Assembly: GCF_003568665.1 (NCBI RefSeq)
Contig: NZ_QXMH01000001.1
Coordinates: 1,116,001-1,180,000 of the forward strand
DNA length: 64,000 bases
DNA from: Chitinophaga alhagiae
Lineage (GTDB): Bacteria > Bacteroidota > Bacteroidia > Chitinophagales > Chitinophagaceae
Reading direction: 5' to 3'
Shown: positions 53,201 through 60,350 of the stretch, one piece after another
How the letters are laid out: every line of letters starts with the position of its first letter
Position numbering within the stretch: the stretch's first letter is position 1
Position numbers and translations under genes: made by a program
Notes under the pieces: generated by a model
Databases searched by the model: none
Seen by the model: the letters and a program-made list of their open reading frames with translations, nothing else
What the model was told of the DNA's origin: nothing

Positions 53201-55847
53201 TGGCCTTGCCGGAAGGGTCTACGTTCACGATGCTTACCTGGTGTGTTTTGCCGGTTACCAGCATGCCGGTAAGGCGGTCTCCCTCCGGCGCGGCCACGCC
53301 TACGTAGGAGTCAAACACATGGTAGGGCATGGAGAAGTGGTCTATGCTGAAATCTCCGCCGGGCTCAAACACCTTCACTTCAAAATTGGCCTTCAGCACG
53401 CCGGGAGCGCGTTCTCCCACCGGTATGCTGGCCGCTACGGGGGCGTTGCCGTCTGCGCTGAGGCTGCCGTCAAAAATAGTTTTGTTCTCCGCGCTGAACC
53501 GTTCCGTGGGGTCATCAAAATGATACCCGCTCAGTTTGGGGAAAGCAGTAGTGGAAGCGGTGAGCGAAACGTCTACCTTGGCCTTGAGGCTCTGCGCCGG
53601 GGCGCCGAACAACCAGGCCGCCGTGAGCGTGCCCCTGGGGCCTTCCTCTTTCACCAGGTAGTCTTTGTTGCCAAAGTCCAGCTTTACTTTCAGGCGGTTG
53701 GGCTTTACGGTCTCTATGCGCACATTTTTCCTGAACTCCGCGCCGCCTACTTTTACTTTGGCCAGCCAGCTGCCTGTGGGCGCCTCCGGTTCTGTAACGG
53801 TGTGGAAGTTGTAAAAACCGTTCAGGGACTGGTGCTGGTTGATGCGTTTGTACAACTGCCCTTTGGGGTTGTACAGCTCCAGCATCACCGGGTGGTTGGC
53901 CGGCAGTTTTTTGTCTTTGTCTTCCAGCATGAACGTGAGGTAAATGGAATCTCCCGGGCGCCATACGCCGCGCTCGCCGTAAATAAACCCTTTCATGCCT
54001 TCCTGCACTTCTTCTCCCTTTACGTCAAAGCGGCTCAGGGGCAGGGAGCTGCCATCGTCCAGCTTGAGGTAGCCGCGTTCACCGTCTCGTTTAGCCACCA
54101 GCAGGTAAGGCTTGCGTTTCAGCTCAAACTTCGCAAAACCGTCCCCATCGCTTTTAGTGGAAAATATCACCTGCTGCTGGTAGTCCAGCAGGTCCAGCTC
54201 CACGCCGGAAAGGGGCTTGGCATCGCGGATGTCCGTAACGGCCACCAGCATGCTGTTGTCATTACCGCGTTTGGCTATGAGGCCTATGTTGGAAGAAATG
54301 ATGTTGCGGGAAGCCCATCGTTCTTTGTTATAATAGGAATTGGTACAGGGATTGTCCCGGTCAGACCAGCGGTAGCCGTAGGGATAATAGCTGTCATACC
54401 GTTGCCAGAAAGCATCTTCTTCATCTATCTTTTCGCCGTAATATTCGCCGTCATCCTCGCTTCCTTCGTCTTCCCCTTCCTGACCGGCCGTTCCCTTGCA
54501 GGCATACACCGCATATTCTTTACGGAAACCGATGGTCACCCTGTAAATGGCGCCCGGTTCCGCTTTTACCAGTTGCTCCAGGTCAAGGCTGAAGCGGGTG
54601 CGCTTGTGCAGGTTCACAGACCTGTCCGCATCCAGGCGGATGGTCTTTACGGCTACGGGCCTGCCTACACGCCGTATTTCATTATCGCCGTTGAGGTTAT
54701 TGCGCTGCAGGTATTGGGGAATGTTGTTCTCGTATATCTTGATCACCATCACGTCTACCGCCTTGAGACCTACGGCGTCAAACGGCATCACCAGTTTGCC
54801 GCTTTGCGGCATGATGACGCCTTTGCCGGGAATGCTCACGGAGGGCAGGCGGTTCTCGAAGTTGACGCTGCCGGTGAAAGACTTTTCCAGGCGTTTGTCA
54901 AAGGCGTTGAGAATGCCTTCGTTCACCGCTACGGTGTAATTGCCTTCCAGGCGCTGGGCGGCAAACACTTTCACTTCGCTGCCTTCTACGGTATACCGCA
55001 GGTCGCTTGCGCCGCTGATGCCTATCAGGCCGTCAAGGCTCTGGCCCTGGTTAACGGGGTCGCTGAACTGCACCAGCACATAATCTTCCGGGTCATACAT
55101 GGGCCTGATGTCCAGCACTTTAAAATCACCCACGGCCGGCACTTTGATCTCTCTTTCGTCTTTCACATCAGCCGCGCCAATAGGCTGGCCGTTCCAGGCC
55201 ACTTTCAGGGTAGCCTCGGCGGTTTTCCGGGCAATATTGTTAACGGTAAACCGGTATTGCCTGTTGGCCGCATCGTGCTGCCAGGTGATGCTGGAACCGG
55301 CGTACTGCGCGGTAACCAGTTTTTCCACGGCCTGCACTTCTTCCGCGTCTGCCGTGTATACGGCGCCGGTGAGCACCATTTTCTCCCCGCTGTTGCCGGC
55401 AGACCTGAGGCCGTACAATTCTACTTCAAAGGAAGGTTTGATCACCTGGAAATCGAACTCAAATGTTTTCAGGTCTGACGGTACGCTCATTACCTTGCCC
55501 AGCCTGAATGTAGCTTTATAAGACCGGCCCGGCTCCAGGTTTTTCTCCGGCCTGAACTCTATGGTAGTGGCGTCTACCCAATAGGCCTTGCCTTTGATGG
55601 AGGGGCTGAAGGAAAAAACATCTTCCGCCAGGGGCTCGTTCTGTGCGTGGGTCACATTCACTTCTCCGGCCAGTTGTATGCGGATGGCGCTTTGTTTGGA
55701 GATCACGCCGGAAGTAAACGCTTCAATGTACTTCGCAAACGCGGGGTTCATTTCTTTTGCTTTGGTGTTGCAGGCAGATATTGCTACGGCCAGGGCGCCG
55801 CAAACGAACACGGCGGCCAGGGCAATGCGCCACTTTTGAGGGTACAT
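50283..55847 (-). CDS. Bacterial alpha-2-macroglobulin lipoprotein
   Basis: 1854 residues. The N-terminus carries a lipobox (ISAC, Cys about 26), so the protein is membrane-anchored in the periplasm. MG domains fill the first 1100 residues (the MG2-type segment MKGFIYGERGVWRPGDSIYL is clear near 620). The thioester motif GCLEQ lies near 1402 in YPHGCLEQTTS, followed by the alpha/alpha thioester-domain repeats and a receptor-binding-like end. The intact Cys-Leu-Glu-Gln allows covalent trapping of attacking proteases. With PBP1C it forms the known defence-and-repair pair for the cell wall. Confidence 0.95.
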   Translation of the reverse strand: MYPQKWRIALAAVFVCGALAVAISACNTKAKEMNPAFAKYIEAFTSGVISKQSAIRIQLAGEVNVTHAQNEPLAEDVFSFSPSIKGKAYWVDATTIEFRPEKNLEPGRSYKATFRLGKVMSVPSDLKTFEFDFQVIKPSFEVELYGLRSAGNSGEKMVLTGAVYTADAEEVQAVEKLVTAQYAGSSITWQHDAANRQYRFTVNNIARKTAEATLKVAWNGQPIGAADVKDEREIKVPAVGDFKVLDIRPMYDPEDYVLVQFSDPVNQGQSLDGLIGISGASDLRYTVEGSEVKVFAAQRLEGNYTVAVNEGILNAFDKRLEKSFTGSVNFENRLPSVSIPGKGVIMPQSGKLVMPFDAVGLKAVDVMVIKIYENNIPQYLQRNNLNGDNEIRRVGRPVAVKTIRLDADRSVNLHKRTRFSLDLEQLVKAEPGAIYRVTIGFRKEYAVYACKGTAGQEGEDEGSEDDGEYYGEKIDEEDAFWQRYDSYYPYGYRWSDRDNPCTNSYYNKERWASRNIISSNIGLIAKRGNDNSMLVAVTDIRDAKPLSGVELDLLDYQQQVIFSTKSDGDGFAKFELKRKPYLLVAKRDGERGYLKLDDGSSLPLSRFDVKGEEVQEGMKGFIYGERGVWRPGDSIYLTFMLEDKDKKLPANHPVMLELYNPKGQLYKRINQHQSLNGFYNFHTVTEPEAPTGSWLAKVKVGGAEFRKNVRIETVKPNRLKVKLDFGNKDYLVKEEGPRGTLTAAWLFGAPAQSLKAKVDVSLTASTTAFPKLSGYHFDDPTERFSAENKTIFDGSLSADGNAPVAASIPVGERAPGVLKANFEVKVFEPGGDFSIDHFSMPYHVFDSYVGVAAPEGDRLTGMLVTGKTHQVSIVNVDPSGKAIAGSRNVQVQLYKVRWRWWWDESENDYSNFTDDNYNQLLQTKTVTLQSGKGTWPLRIDQPEWGRYLIRVKDLESGHITGQSVYIDWPDYAERLQKENPEEAAMLVFTSDKNKYNVGDEVTLTIPSSEGGRGLISIESGSKVLKTDWIGTQKGQTVYKFKADKNMAPNIYVNVSLLQPHAQTANDLPIRMYGTIPILVEDPSTILKPQVSLPATLRPETEAAISVSETSGKAMTYTIALVDEGLLDLTRFRTPDPHSAFYAREALGVKTWDLFDYVLGAWGGDLERILSIGGDEGLNKDASTAKANRFKPVVKFMGPYYLKKGGKATHKVQLPPYIGSVKAMVVAGQDGAYGFADKTAAVKKPLMLLATVPRVLGPGETIQLPVTVFGLEPHVRQANVTLTSNPYFEVVGETTKQVSFPKPGEQMVYFDVKIRQQVGIGKFKVVATSGKERAEENVELDVRNPNPYLANVMEQTLEPGASWNTAFNAVGMAGTNTGVLEVSTIPAMNLGKRLEYLIQYPHGCLEQTTSSVFPQLALSQLMDLSERQAAEVDRNIKAGINRLKGYQLTDGGMGYWPGASEANEWSTNYAGHFMLEAQARGYTLPPGFLDLWKKYQRNKAVSWSPSSYTYYGGDLVQAYRLYLLAMAKTPELGAMNRLKEFQHLSAPAKWRLAAAYRMAGQVEAANALAKGLSTAVQPYSQLSGTFGSDLRDKAMILETLTILGQRTEANNLVKQIAAELGRDYWYSTQSTAYSLIAIAKYCGENKAAGKMTYSYRLNGTSGNINSGSYITQTPVSFNTLNGNVSLENKGQNVLYARLILRGQPEAGQDPYADNNPEVLDMHVQYASRNGQPVNPEQLRQGTDFVATVTLKNPGKRGFYENMALTQVFPSGWEIINTRLIGNDSTMRSSPYTYRDIRDDRVYTYFNLEETKTVTYQVLLNAAYLGRYYLPAASCEAMYDNNIHAFVPGRWVEVTK

Positions 55848-55886
55848 AATATATGAGGTTTTAAGAATATAGATAAAGATATCGCA

Positions 55887-57362
55887 TTAAATCATTTTAC
55901 CGTTCCGTATCCGTAAAAAATGCTGCACACCGGCAGGCAGTTCTTCTTCATAATGGGTCACATAAATGAGGGTGACGGGCAGGTGGCGGCAAAGTGCTTC
56001 CACCACGGCCTTGAAATGGTTTTTCTGGTGCGCGTCCAGCCCCTGGCAGGGCTCATCAAAGATGAGGAGAGGCGGGTTTTTCACCAGCGCCCGCGCCAGC
56101 AATACCAGGCGCTGCACGCTTTCCGGCACTTGCTGGAACTTTTCCCCGGCAAACCGGTCTGTTTCGAGCACCTTCAGCCAGCCTTCCGCTTTCTGCAACT
56201 GTTCCGGCGTACAGGTGCGCAGGTAACCGATGGTATCAAAAAAACCGGAGCCGGCCACCTGCAGGCAGGTAGCGTCTGATTTGAAATACTGGTGCAGTTC
56301 GGGAGATACGAAGCCTATTTTCTTTTTGATGTCCCAGATACTTTCCCCGCTGCCGCGCCGGCGGTCAAACAACTCGATCTTGTTGGCGTAGGCCTGGGGA
56401 TTGTCTGCATTGATAAGGCTCAGCAGGGTAGATTTGCCGGAACCGTTCGGCCCCAGGAGCGCCCACTGCTCGTGGGGGCGGATGGTCCAGTTGATACCGT
56501 CCAGTATCACGTTCTCCCCGTATTTCACAAAAATATTTTCCATACGCACCACATGCTCATAACTGGCGGCGGGCGCGTCTGCAATGAGGCCTGCCAGCAG
56601 GGCGGGGTCTATTTGCAGGCCGGCGGCCGGCGGCGCCTCTTCCCGGTATTGCGCCAGAAAGGCTTCCCGCGTGAAGGTGCCGGCAATGCGGCCCTCTTCC
56701 AGGTGCAGCACGTGGGTAATGCCGGGCGGGACCTCGGCGGGAGACGTTACCAGCACCACGGTGGCGCCTGACCGGATCACGTGGTCTACAATGCCATGAA
56801 AGGCTTTGCGGGCCTGTACGTCAAGGCCAATAAAGGGGTTGTCCAGCAGGAGCAGGGCGGGTTTCTGGAGCAGGGCCTGCGCAATGCGCACACGGCGGGT
56901 TTCTCCGTTAGACAATTTGATCAGTTCCTTATGCGCCAGGCCGGCCACCTGCAGGGGCGCCAGCTCCGGGTCCGCGGCGCGGCCTTCCAGGTACTCGTTC
57001 ACGGTAGGCGCGTCTCCGGAATCCATGCTGTTGAAACGCTGCTGATAGTAAAAATCCGTGGTATGGGATAAATTGCGGAAGTCGTGATGATGCCCTACCA
57101 TGGCAATCAGGCGGCGATAATTGAAGTACGGGTCCGTAATTTCATGCGTTTGCCGGTAGCGGTCGTAAAAATAATGTCGGATACTGCCATTGATAACATT
57201 ATTTTTGCCGAGAATTGTATGCAGAAGGCTGGTTTTGCCGGAACCACTGGCACCTGTGATGGCCCAGTGCTCCCCGGTATTGATCTGCCAGGAGAGGTCC
57301 CGGAAGAGGGTTTTATCAAGATGGCGCACGGTAACGTGCTCCAGCGTCAAAAATGGTAGCAT
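55887..57362 (-). CDS. Double ABC-ATPase protein (ModF-like)
   Basis: 491 residues from the ATG at 57362 (MLPFLTLEHV); the frame is open upstream. Two ABC domains in one chain: the first has Walker A GASGSGKTSLL and signature LSNGETRRV; the second has GPNGSGKSTLL, a family signature with VPESVQRLV in place of the standard LSGGQ, and Walker B LLIFDEPCQG. No membrane domain is present here or nearby. This matches ModF/PhrA-type soluble proteins, whose role is unclear. The altered second signature is notable. Lone gene. Confidence 0.85.
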   Translation of the reverse strand: MLPFLTLEHVTVRHLDKTLFRDLSWQINTGEHWAITGASGSGKTSLLHTILGKNNVINGSIRHYFYDRYRQTHEITDPYFNYRRLIAMVGHHHDFRNLSHTTDFYYQQRFNSMDSGDAPTVNEYLEGRAADPELAPLQVAGLAHKELIKLSNGETRRVRIAQALLQKPALLLLDNPFIGLDVQARKAFHGIVDHVIRSGATVVLVTSPAEVPPGITHVLHLEEGRIAGTFTREAFLAQYREEAPPAAGLQIDPALLAGLIADAPAASYEHVVRMENIFVKYGENVILDGINWTIRPHEQWALLGPNGSGKSTLLSLINADNPQAYANKIELFDRRRGSGESIWDIKKKIGFVSPELHQYFKSDATCLQVAGSGFFDTIGYLRTCTPEQLQKAEGWLKVLETDRFAGEKFQQVPESVQRLVLLARALVKNPPLLIFDEPCQGLDAHQKNHFKAVVEALCRHLPVTLIYVTHYEEELPAGVQHFLRIRNGKMI

Positions 57363-57485
57363 GCAGTTGATTAAATTCAAAAAAAGTGGTTTCCGTGCCC
57401 AATTTCGGCAACCTCTTTCATAAATCATAACAGCAACAGTATAAATTTATATTAAAAGTGTGGGCTTCCCCCAAAAAATGAATGC

Positions 57486-57938
57486 ATGCATATTGATTGG
57501 AAAATCAAGCAATTCAGCGAATTAAGCACGGAAGAGCTATACCAGGTGCTGCGGTTGAGAAGCGAAGTATTTGTAGTGGAGCAAAAGTGTGCGTATCTTG
57601 ATATGGATAATGCAGACCAGCTGGCCATCCATGTGATGGGCTGGACGGACGGCGGGCTGGCGGCCTACACAAGGTTGTTTGCGGCCGGTATCAAGTTCGA
57701 TATGGCGGCAATCGGGAGGGTGGTTACAGCACCTTTTGCAAGAAATAAAGGAATTGGGCGTATCTTGATGCAGTTTTCCATTTCAACGCTTGAGACGCGA
57801 TGGGGTAAAATACCAATTAAGATAGGCGCACAACTGTACCTGCAACAATTTTATGAATCCCTTGGTTTTGTAAAAAGTAGTGAAATGTACATGGAGGATG
57901 ACATCCCGCATATAGAAATGATCAGGACTCCGGCGTAA
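57486..57938 (+). CDS. ElaA-like GNAT N-acetyltransferase
   Basis: 150 residues. It starts with the ElaA pattern (FSELSTEELYQVLRLRSEVFVVEQ), split here at residue 30, then YLDMDNADQLAIHVMG. The acetyl-CoA motif reads RVVTAPFARNKGIGRILM, and the family-typical end is AQLYLQQFYESLGFV. Acceptor unknown. It is divergent from the ABC gene and 31 bp upstream of the SUKH gene on the same strand. Confidence 0.9.
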   Translation: MHIDWKIKQFSELSTEELYQVLRLRSEVFVVEQKCAYLDMDNADQLAIHVMGWTDGGLAAYTRLFAAGIKFDMAAIGRVVTAPFARNKGIGRILMQFSISTLETRWGKIPIKIGAQLYLQQFYESLGFVKSSEMYMEDDIPHIEMIRTPA

Positions 57939-57969
57939 AAGACAATTTTTAAAATATATTACATATACA

Positions 57970-59091
57970 ATGAGGCCACTCGAACAGTTGAATACGATGC
58001 TGCATGAGAAGTATCAAACCAACAAACAGGAAGAATATACCGTAGAACTGATGCCGGGTTTATCAGACCAGGAAATTGATATCATAGCGAAACATCTGCG
58101 CACCAAACATATTCCCGAAGACATACGGGAACTGTTACAATTCAGCAGCGGCTTTCTCTTCTATGGCCTGGATGCCATCACCTTTGACGGCACCCGGGAT
58201 TTTGAGATCTACAACCTTATCCCCAATTCTATCCGTATTGCTGGGGACGGTTATGGCAATTACTGGGTACTGGACGTAGACAGCCAGGGCAACTGGGGCA
58301 ATGTGTTCTACGTGTGCTCAGACCCTGCCGTTATTGTCAAACAATCTGAAAACCTCACGGAATTTCTGCAGCAGCTGCACGAATACGGGAAAGAAACCCG
58401 TAAATCGAGCATTGGCATGGTGCATGAAATAGTGGTGAACGATATCTGGGACCGGGAAGACGGCCTCATCCCCCGCGATGAAGCCCGTCATGCTGAAGAT
58501 GAGGAGCTGCGTGCTTTTGCGGAGCAACTGCCTTATAACTATTATATTGGCGACCTGCGGAACCAGCCGGTAGGCTCCGGTTTTGCCTGGGGCAAGTTCA
58601 GCACGGACCCGCGCAGCATTATACGTTTCCGCGAAGGTTACCTCTGGGGCATTGAAAAGAGGCAGCAGCGCGGCGGTTTTGGCGGAGGCTTTAACCGCGG
58701 CGGAGGAGGAGGCTTCAACCGCGGAGGCGGTGGTGGCTTTAACCGCGGCGGAGGAGGCGGAGGCTTCAACCGTGGCGGTGGCGGCGGCAGCCGTGGCGGC
58801 GGGTATGACCGTGGCGGCGGTGGCGGAGGCTATAACCGCGGCGGTGGCGGCGGTGGTTATGACCGTGGCGGCGGCCGGGGATACGACCGCGGTGGCGGAG
58901 GAGGATATGACCGTGGCGGCGGTGGTGGCGGCTATGACCGTGGTGGTGGTGGATACGACCGCGGCGGCGGTGGCGGCTATGACCGTGGCGGACGCGGCGG
59001 GTACGACCGTGGGCCTGAACGCGGCGGATATAACGATGGCGGCGGGCAGGACAGCGGCAGCACAGGCGCTGAAAATTTTGACCAGGAATAA
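57970..59091 (+). CDS. SMI1/KNR4 (SUKH-1) protein with Gly/Arg-rich RGG tail
   Basis: 373 residues. Residues about 28-140 are a SUKH domain (GLSDQEIDIIAKHL, LQFSSGFLFYGLDAI, NYWVLDVDSQGNWG). A mixed helical region follows to about 230. The last 140 residues (nt 58669 onward) are nearly pure Gly/Arg/aromatic: 13 repeats of FNRG, YNRG or YDRG separated by Gly runs, ending in an acidic segment (GAENFDQE). SUKH proteins are known as toxin-immunity scaffolds; RGG tails in other proteins bind RNA and drive condensation. The combination is unusual. No polymorphic toxin gene is adjacent. Confidence 0.85.
   Translation: MRPLEQLNTMLHEKYQTNKQEEYTVELMPGLSDQEIDIIAKHLRTKHIPEDIRELLQFSSGFLFYGLDAITFDGTRDFEIYNLIPNSIRIAGDGYGNYWVLDVDSQGNWGNVFYVCSDPAVIVKQSENLTEFLQQLHEYGKETRKSSIGMVHEIVVNDIWDREDGLIPRDEARHAEDEELRAFAEQLPYNYYIGDLRNQPVGSGFAWGKFSTDPRSIIRFREGYLWGIEKRQQRGGFGGGFNRGGGGGFNRGGGGGFNRGGGGGGFNRGGGGGSRGGGYDRGGGGGGYNRGGGGGGYDRGGGRGYDRGGGGGYDRGGGGGGYDRGGGGYDRGGGGGYDRGGRGGYDRGPERGGYNDGGGQDSGSTGAENFDQE
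58669..59052 (+). repeat. Coding repeat encoding RGG units
   Basis: An array of short units within the SUKH gene, each encoding Phe/Tyr-Asn/Asp-Arg-Gly plus three to six Gly. Units vary in length and codon choice, so they are amino-acid repeats maintained at the protein level more than exact DNA copies. Confidence 0.85.
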
Positions 59092-59116
59092 TATCTGACC
59101 AATAAACATACTACAC

Positions 59117-59146
59117 AACGCCGGGGCCAGCCCCCGGCGTTTTTTT
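59117..59146 (+). terminator. Intrinsic terminator of the SUKH gene
   Basis: ACGCCGGGG (59118-59126) pairs with CCCCGGCGT (59132-59140) around a 5-base loop and is followed by seven T residues. It lies 26 bp after the SUKH stop codon. Confidence 0.92.
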
Positions 59147-59164
59147 ATTCGCCAACTACAGCGC

Positions 59165-59884
59165 CTATAATTTAACGGCCTGCTTTACTTTGTAGAGGGG
59201 GATGAGGTATGCAACGGAGTATTGCATATCGAAGCTGTTGTTTTTATAGCCCTTGCCGTAGCCGGGTATTACCAGGGGCGGAAAGTCCTGCTTGGATACA
59301 TTACGGCTTATCAGCAGCCGCTCATGCAGGCTCCAGCCGAGGTAGAAATTTTTAAGCACTTCCACCTTGATGCCTACCGTCAGCTCAAACCAGTGCGCCA
59401 GCTGGCTGGTTTTGGGCACGCTGCCGGTGTAGTTGCCCCAATACTCGCTGGCAACATGGTACTCCGGCACTTCGTAACTGTAAACGGCCAGGCCGTAGCG
59501 CGCGCCGCCATAGATCATGAAATTTTCTTTGGGCACCTGTTTTTTCAGGAAGTTGTAATTGGCGCCCAGCGTAACAGCGAAGCCACTGCTGCGGTAGGTA
59601 TAATTCTCGTCTTCATGGGCGGTGCGGTTGTAACTGAGGTCTGAGGCAAAGTACAACCGGTCATTATAGCGCGCGTCCAGGTTAACGGTAACGTCTGTAC
59701 GGTAGGGTTGAAAATAATGCACGGCCAGCCTGGAAATATCCAGCCCCAGGCGCAACCCTGCGGGCACCATCATAGTCACCGGCTTTGCCGTGTCCTTTTT
59801 GGGCTTTTGCGCATCCTGCGCGGCAGAGCCAAGGGCCAGTAACAGCAGCAGGGCGCTAAAAATGGAACGTGACATTCTTTTCAT
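59165..59884 (-). CDS. DUF6048-family outer-membrane-type protein
   Basis: 239 residues with a signal peptide (about 1-22, ending SAAQ). The mature part alternates polar and hydrophobic residues as in a small beta-barrel (LRLGLDISRLAVHYF, VTVNLDARYNDRLYF, LGANYNFLKK), and the length fits DUF6048. Function unknown. Its start lies inside the 3' end of the DUF6452 gene (29-bp overlap), so the two are translated together, and they are found paired in other Bacteroidota. Confidence 0.82.
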   Translation of the reverse strand: MKRMSRSIFSALLLLLALGSAAQDAQKPKKDTAKPVTMMVPAGLRLGLDISRLAVHYFQPYRTDVTVNLDARYNDRLYFASDLSYNRTAHEDENYTYRSSGFAVTLGANYNFLKKQVPKENFMIYGGARYGLAVYSYEVPEYHVASEYWGNYTGSVPKTSQLAHWFELTVGIKVEVLKNFYLGWSLHERLLISRNVSKQDFPPLVIPGYGKGYKNNSFDMQYSVAYLIPLYKVKQAVKL

Positions 59885-60326
59885 TGGCAGTGGTTATGGC
59901 CGGCTGATCGATCTGTATGCTTTTGATCACTTTCCGGGTAGAAAAAACAGTGTCAAGTATATAATGCATCACTACGCCGCAACCGGCAGATACAAACTTG
60001 GGCTGGCGGCGGTAGCGGAAGGTGATCGTGTCTATAGCGGCGGTAGAGTCCGTTTGCAGGTAAAAGCGGCTGCTGTCCGCCACCCTGTCCAGCTGGAACT
60101 GCAGGCCGGTAAGGCCCTGGGTACGCCGGTATATGGTATCTTTATTCAGCGCGCCAAAGGTCACCTTGGGGAAAATGGTATCCCGTTCCATGTCTGTAGA
60201 ATCCCGGAAATACACAAATGCGGCCCGCAGTGCCGTGCGCGTGTCCGTATCACATACCTTGGTATCGTCATCGCATGCCGTAAGGCCCGCCAGCAGGAGG
60301 CCGGCAATCAGCAGAAAATATTTCAT
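59856..60326 (-). CDS. DUF6452-family lipoprotein
   Basis: 156 residues from the ATG at 60326 (MKYFLLIAG); ATG codons 9 and 18 bp upstream are alternatives. A lipobox LTAC gives the anchor at about Cys18. The start of the mature protein, CDDDTKVCDTDTRTALRA, carries the conserved second Cys of DUF6452, and a third Cys lies in SAGCGVVMHY. Role unknown. It starts 24 bp after the uvrA stop and overlaps the DUF6048 gene downstream. Confidence 0.85.
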   Translation of the reverse strand: MKYFLLIAGLLLAGLTACDDDTKVCDTDTRTALRAAFVYFRDSTDMERDTIFPKVTFGALNKDTIYRRTQGLTGLQFQLDRVADSSRFYLQTDSTAAIDTITFRYRRQPKFVSAGCGVVMHYILDTVFSTRKVIKSIQIDQPAITTANEKNVTFHF

Positions 60327-60350
60327 ATGGCGCATTGTTGGCACAGCGGT

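Noticed and set aside
52974..55478. 834-codon plus-strand open frame
   Set aside because: It is antisense to the alpha-2-macroglobulin gene, whose domains and thioester are unmistakable.
58318..59118. Ala/Thr/Val-rich minus-strand frame opposite the SUKH gene
   Set aside because: It is the complement of the Gly-rich repeat coding region; its low complexity is a by-product.
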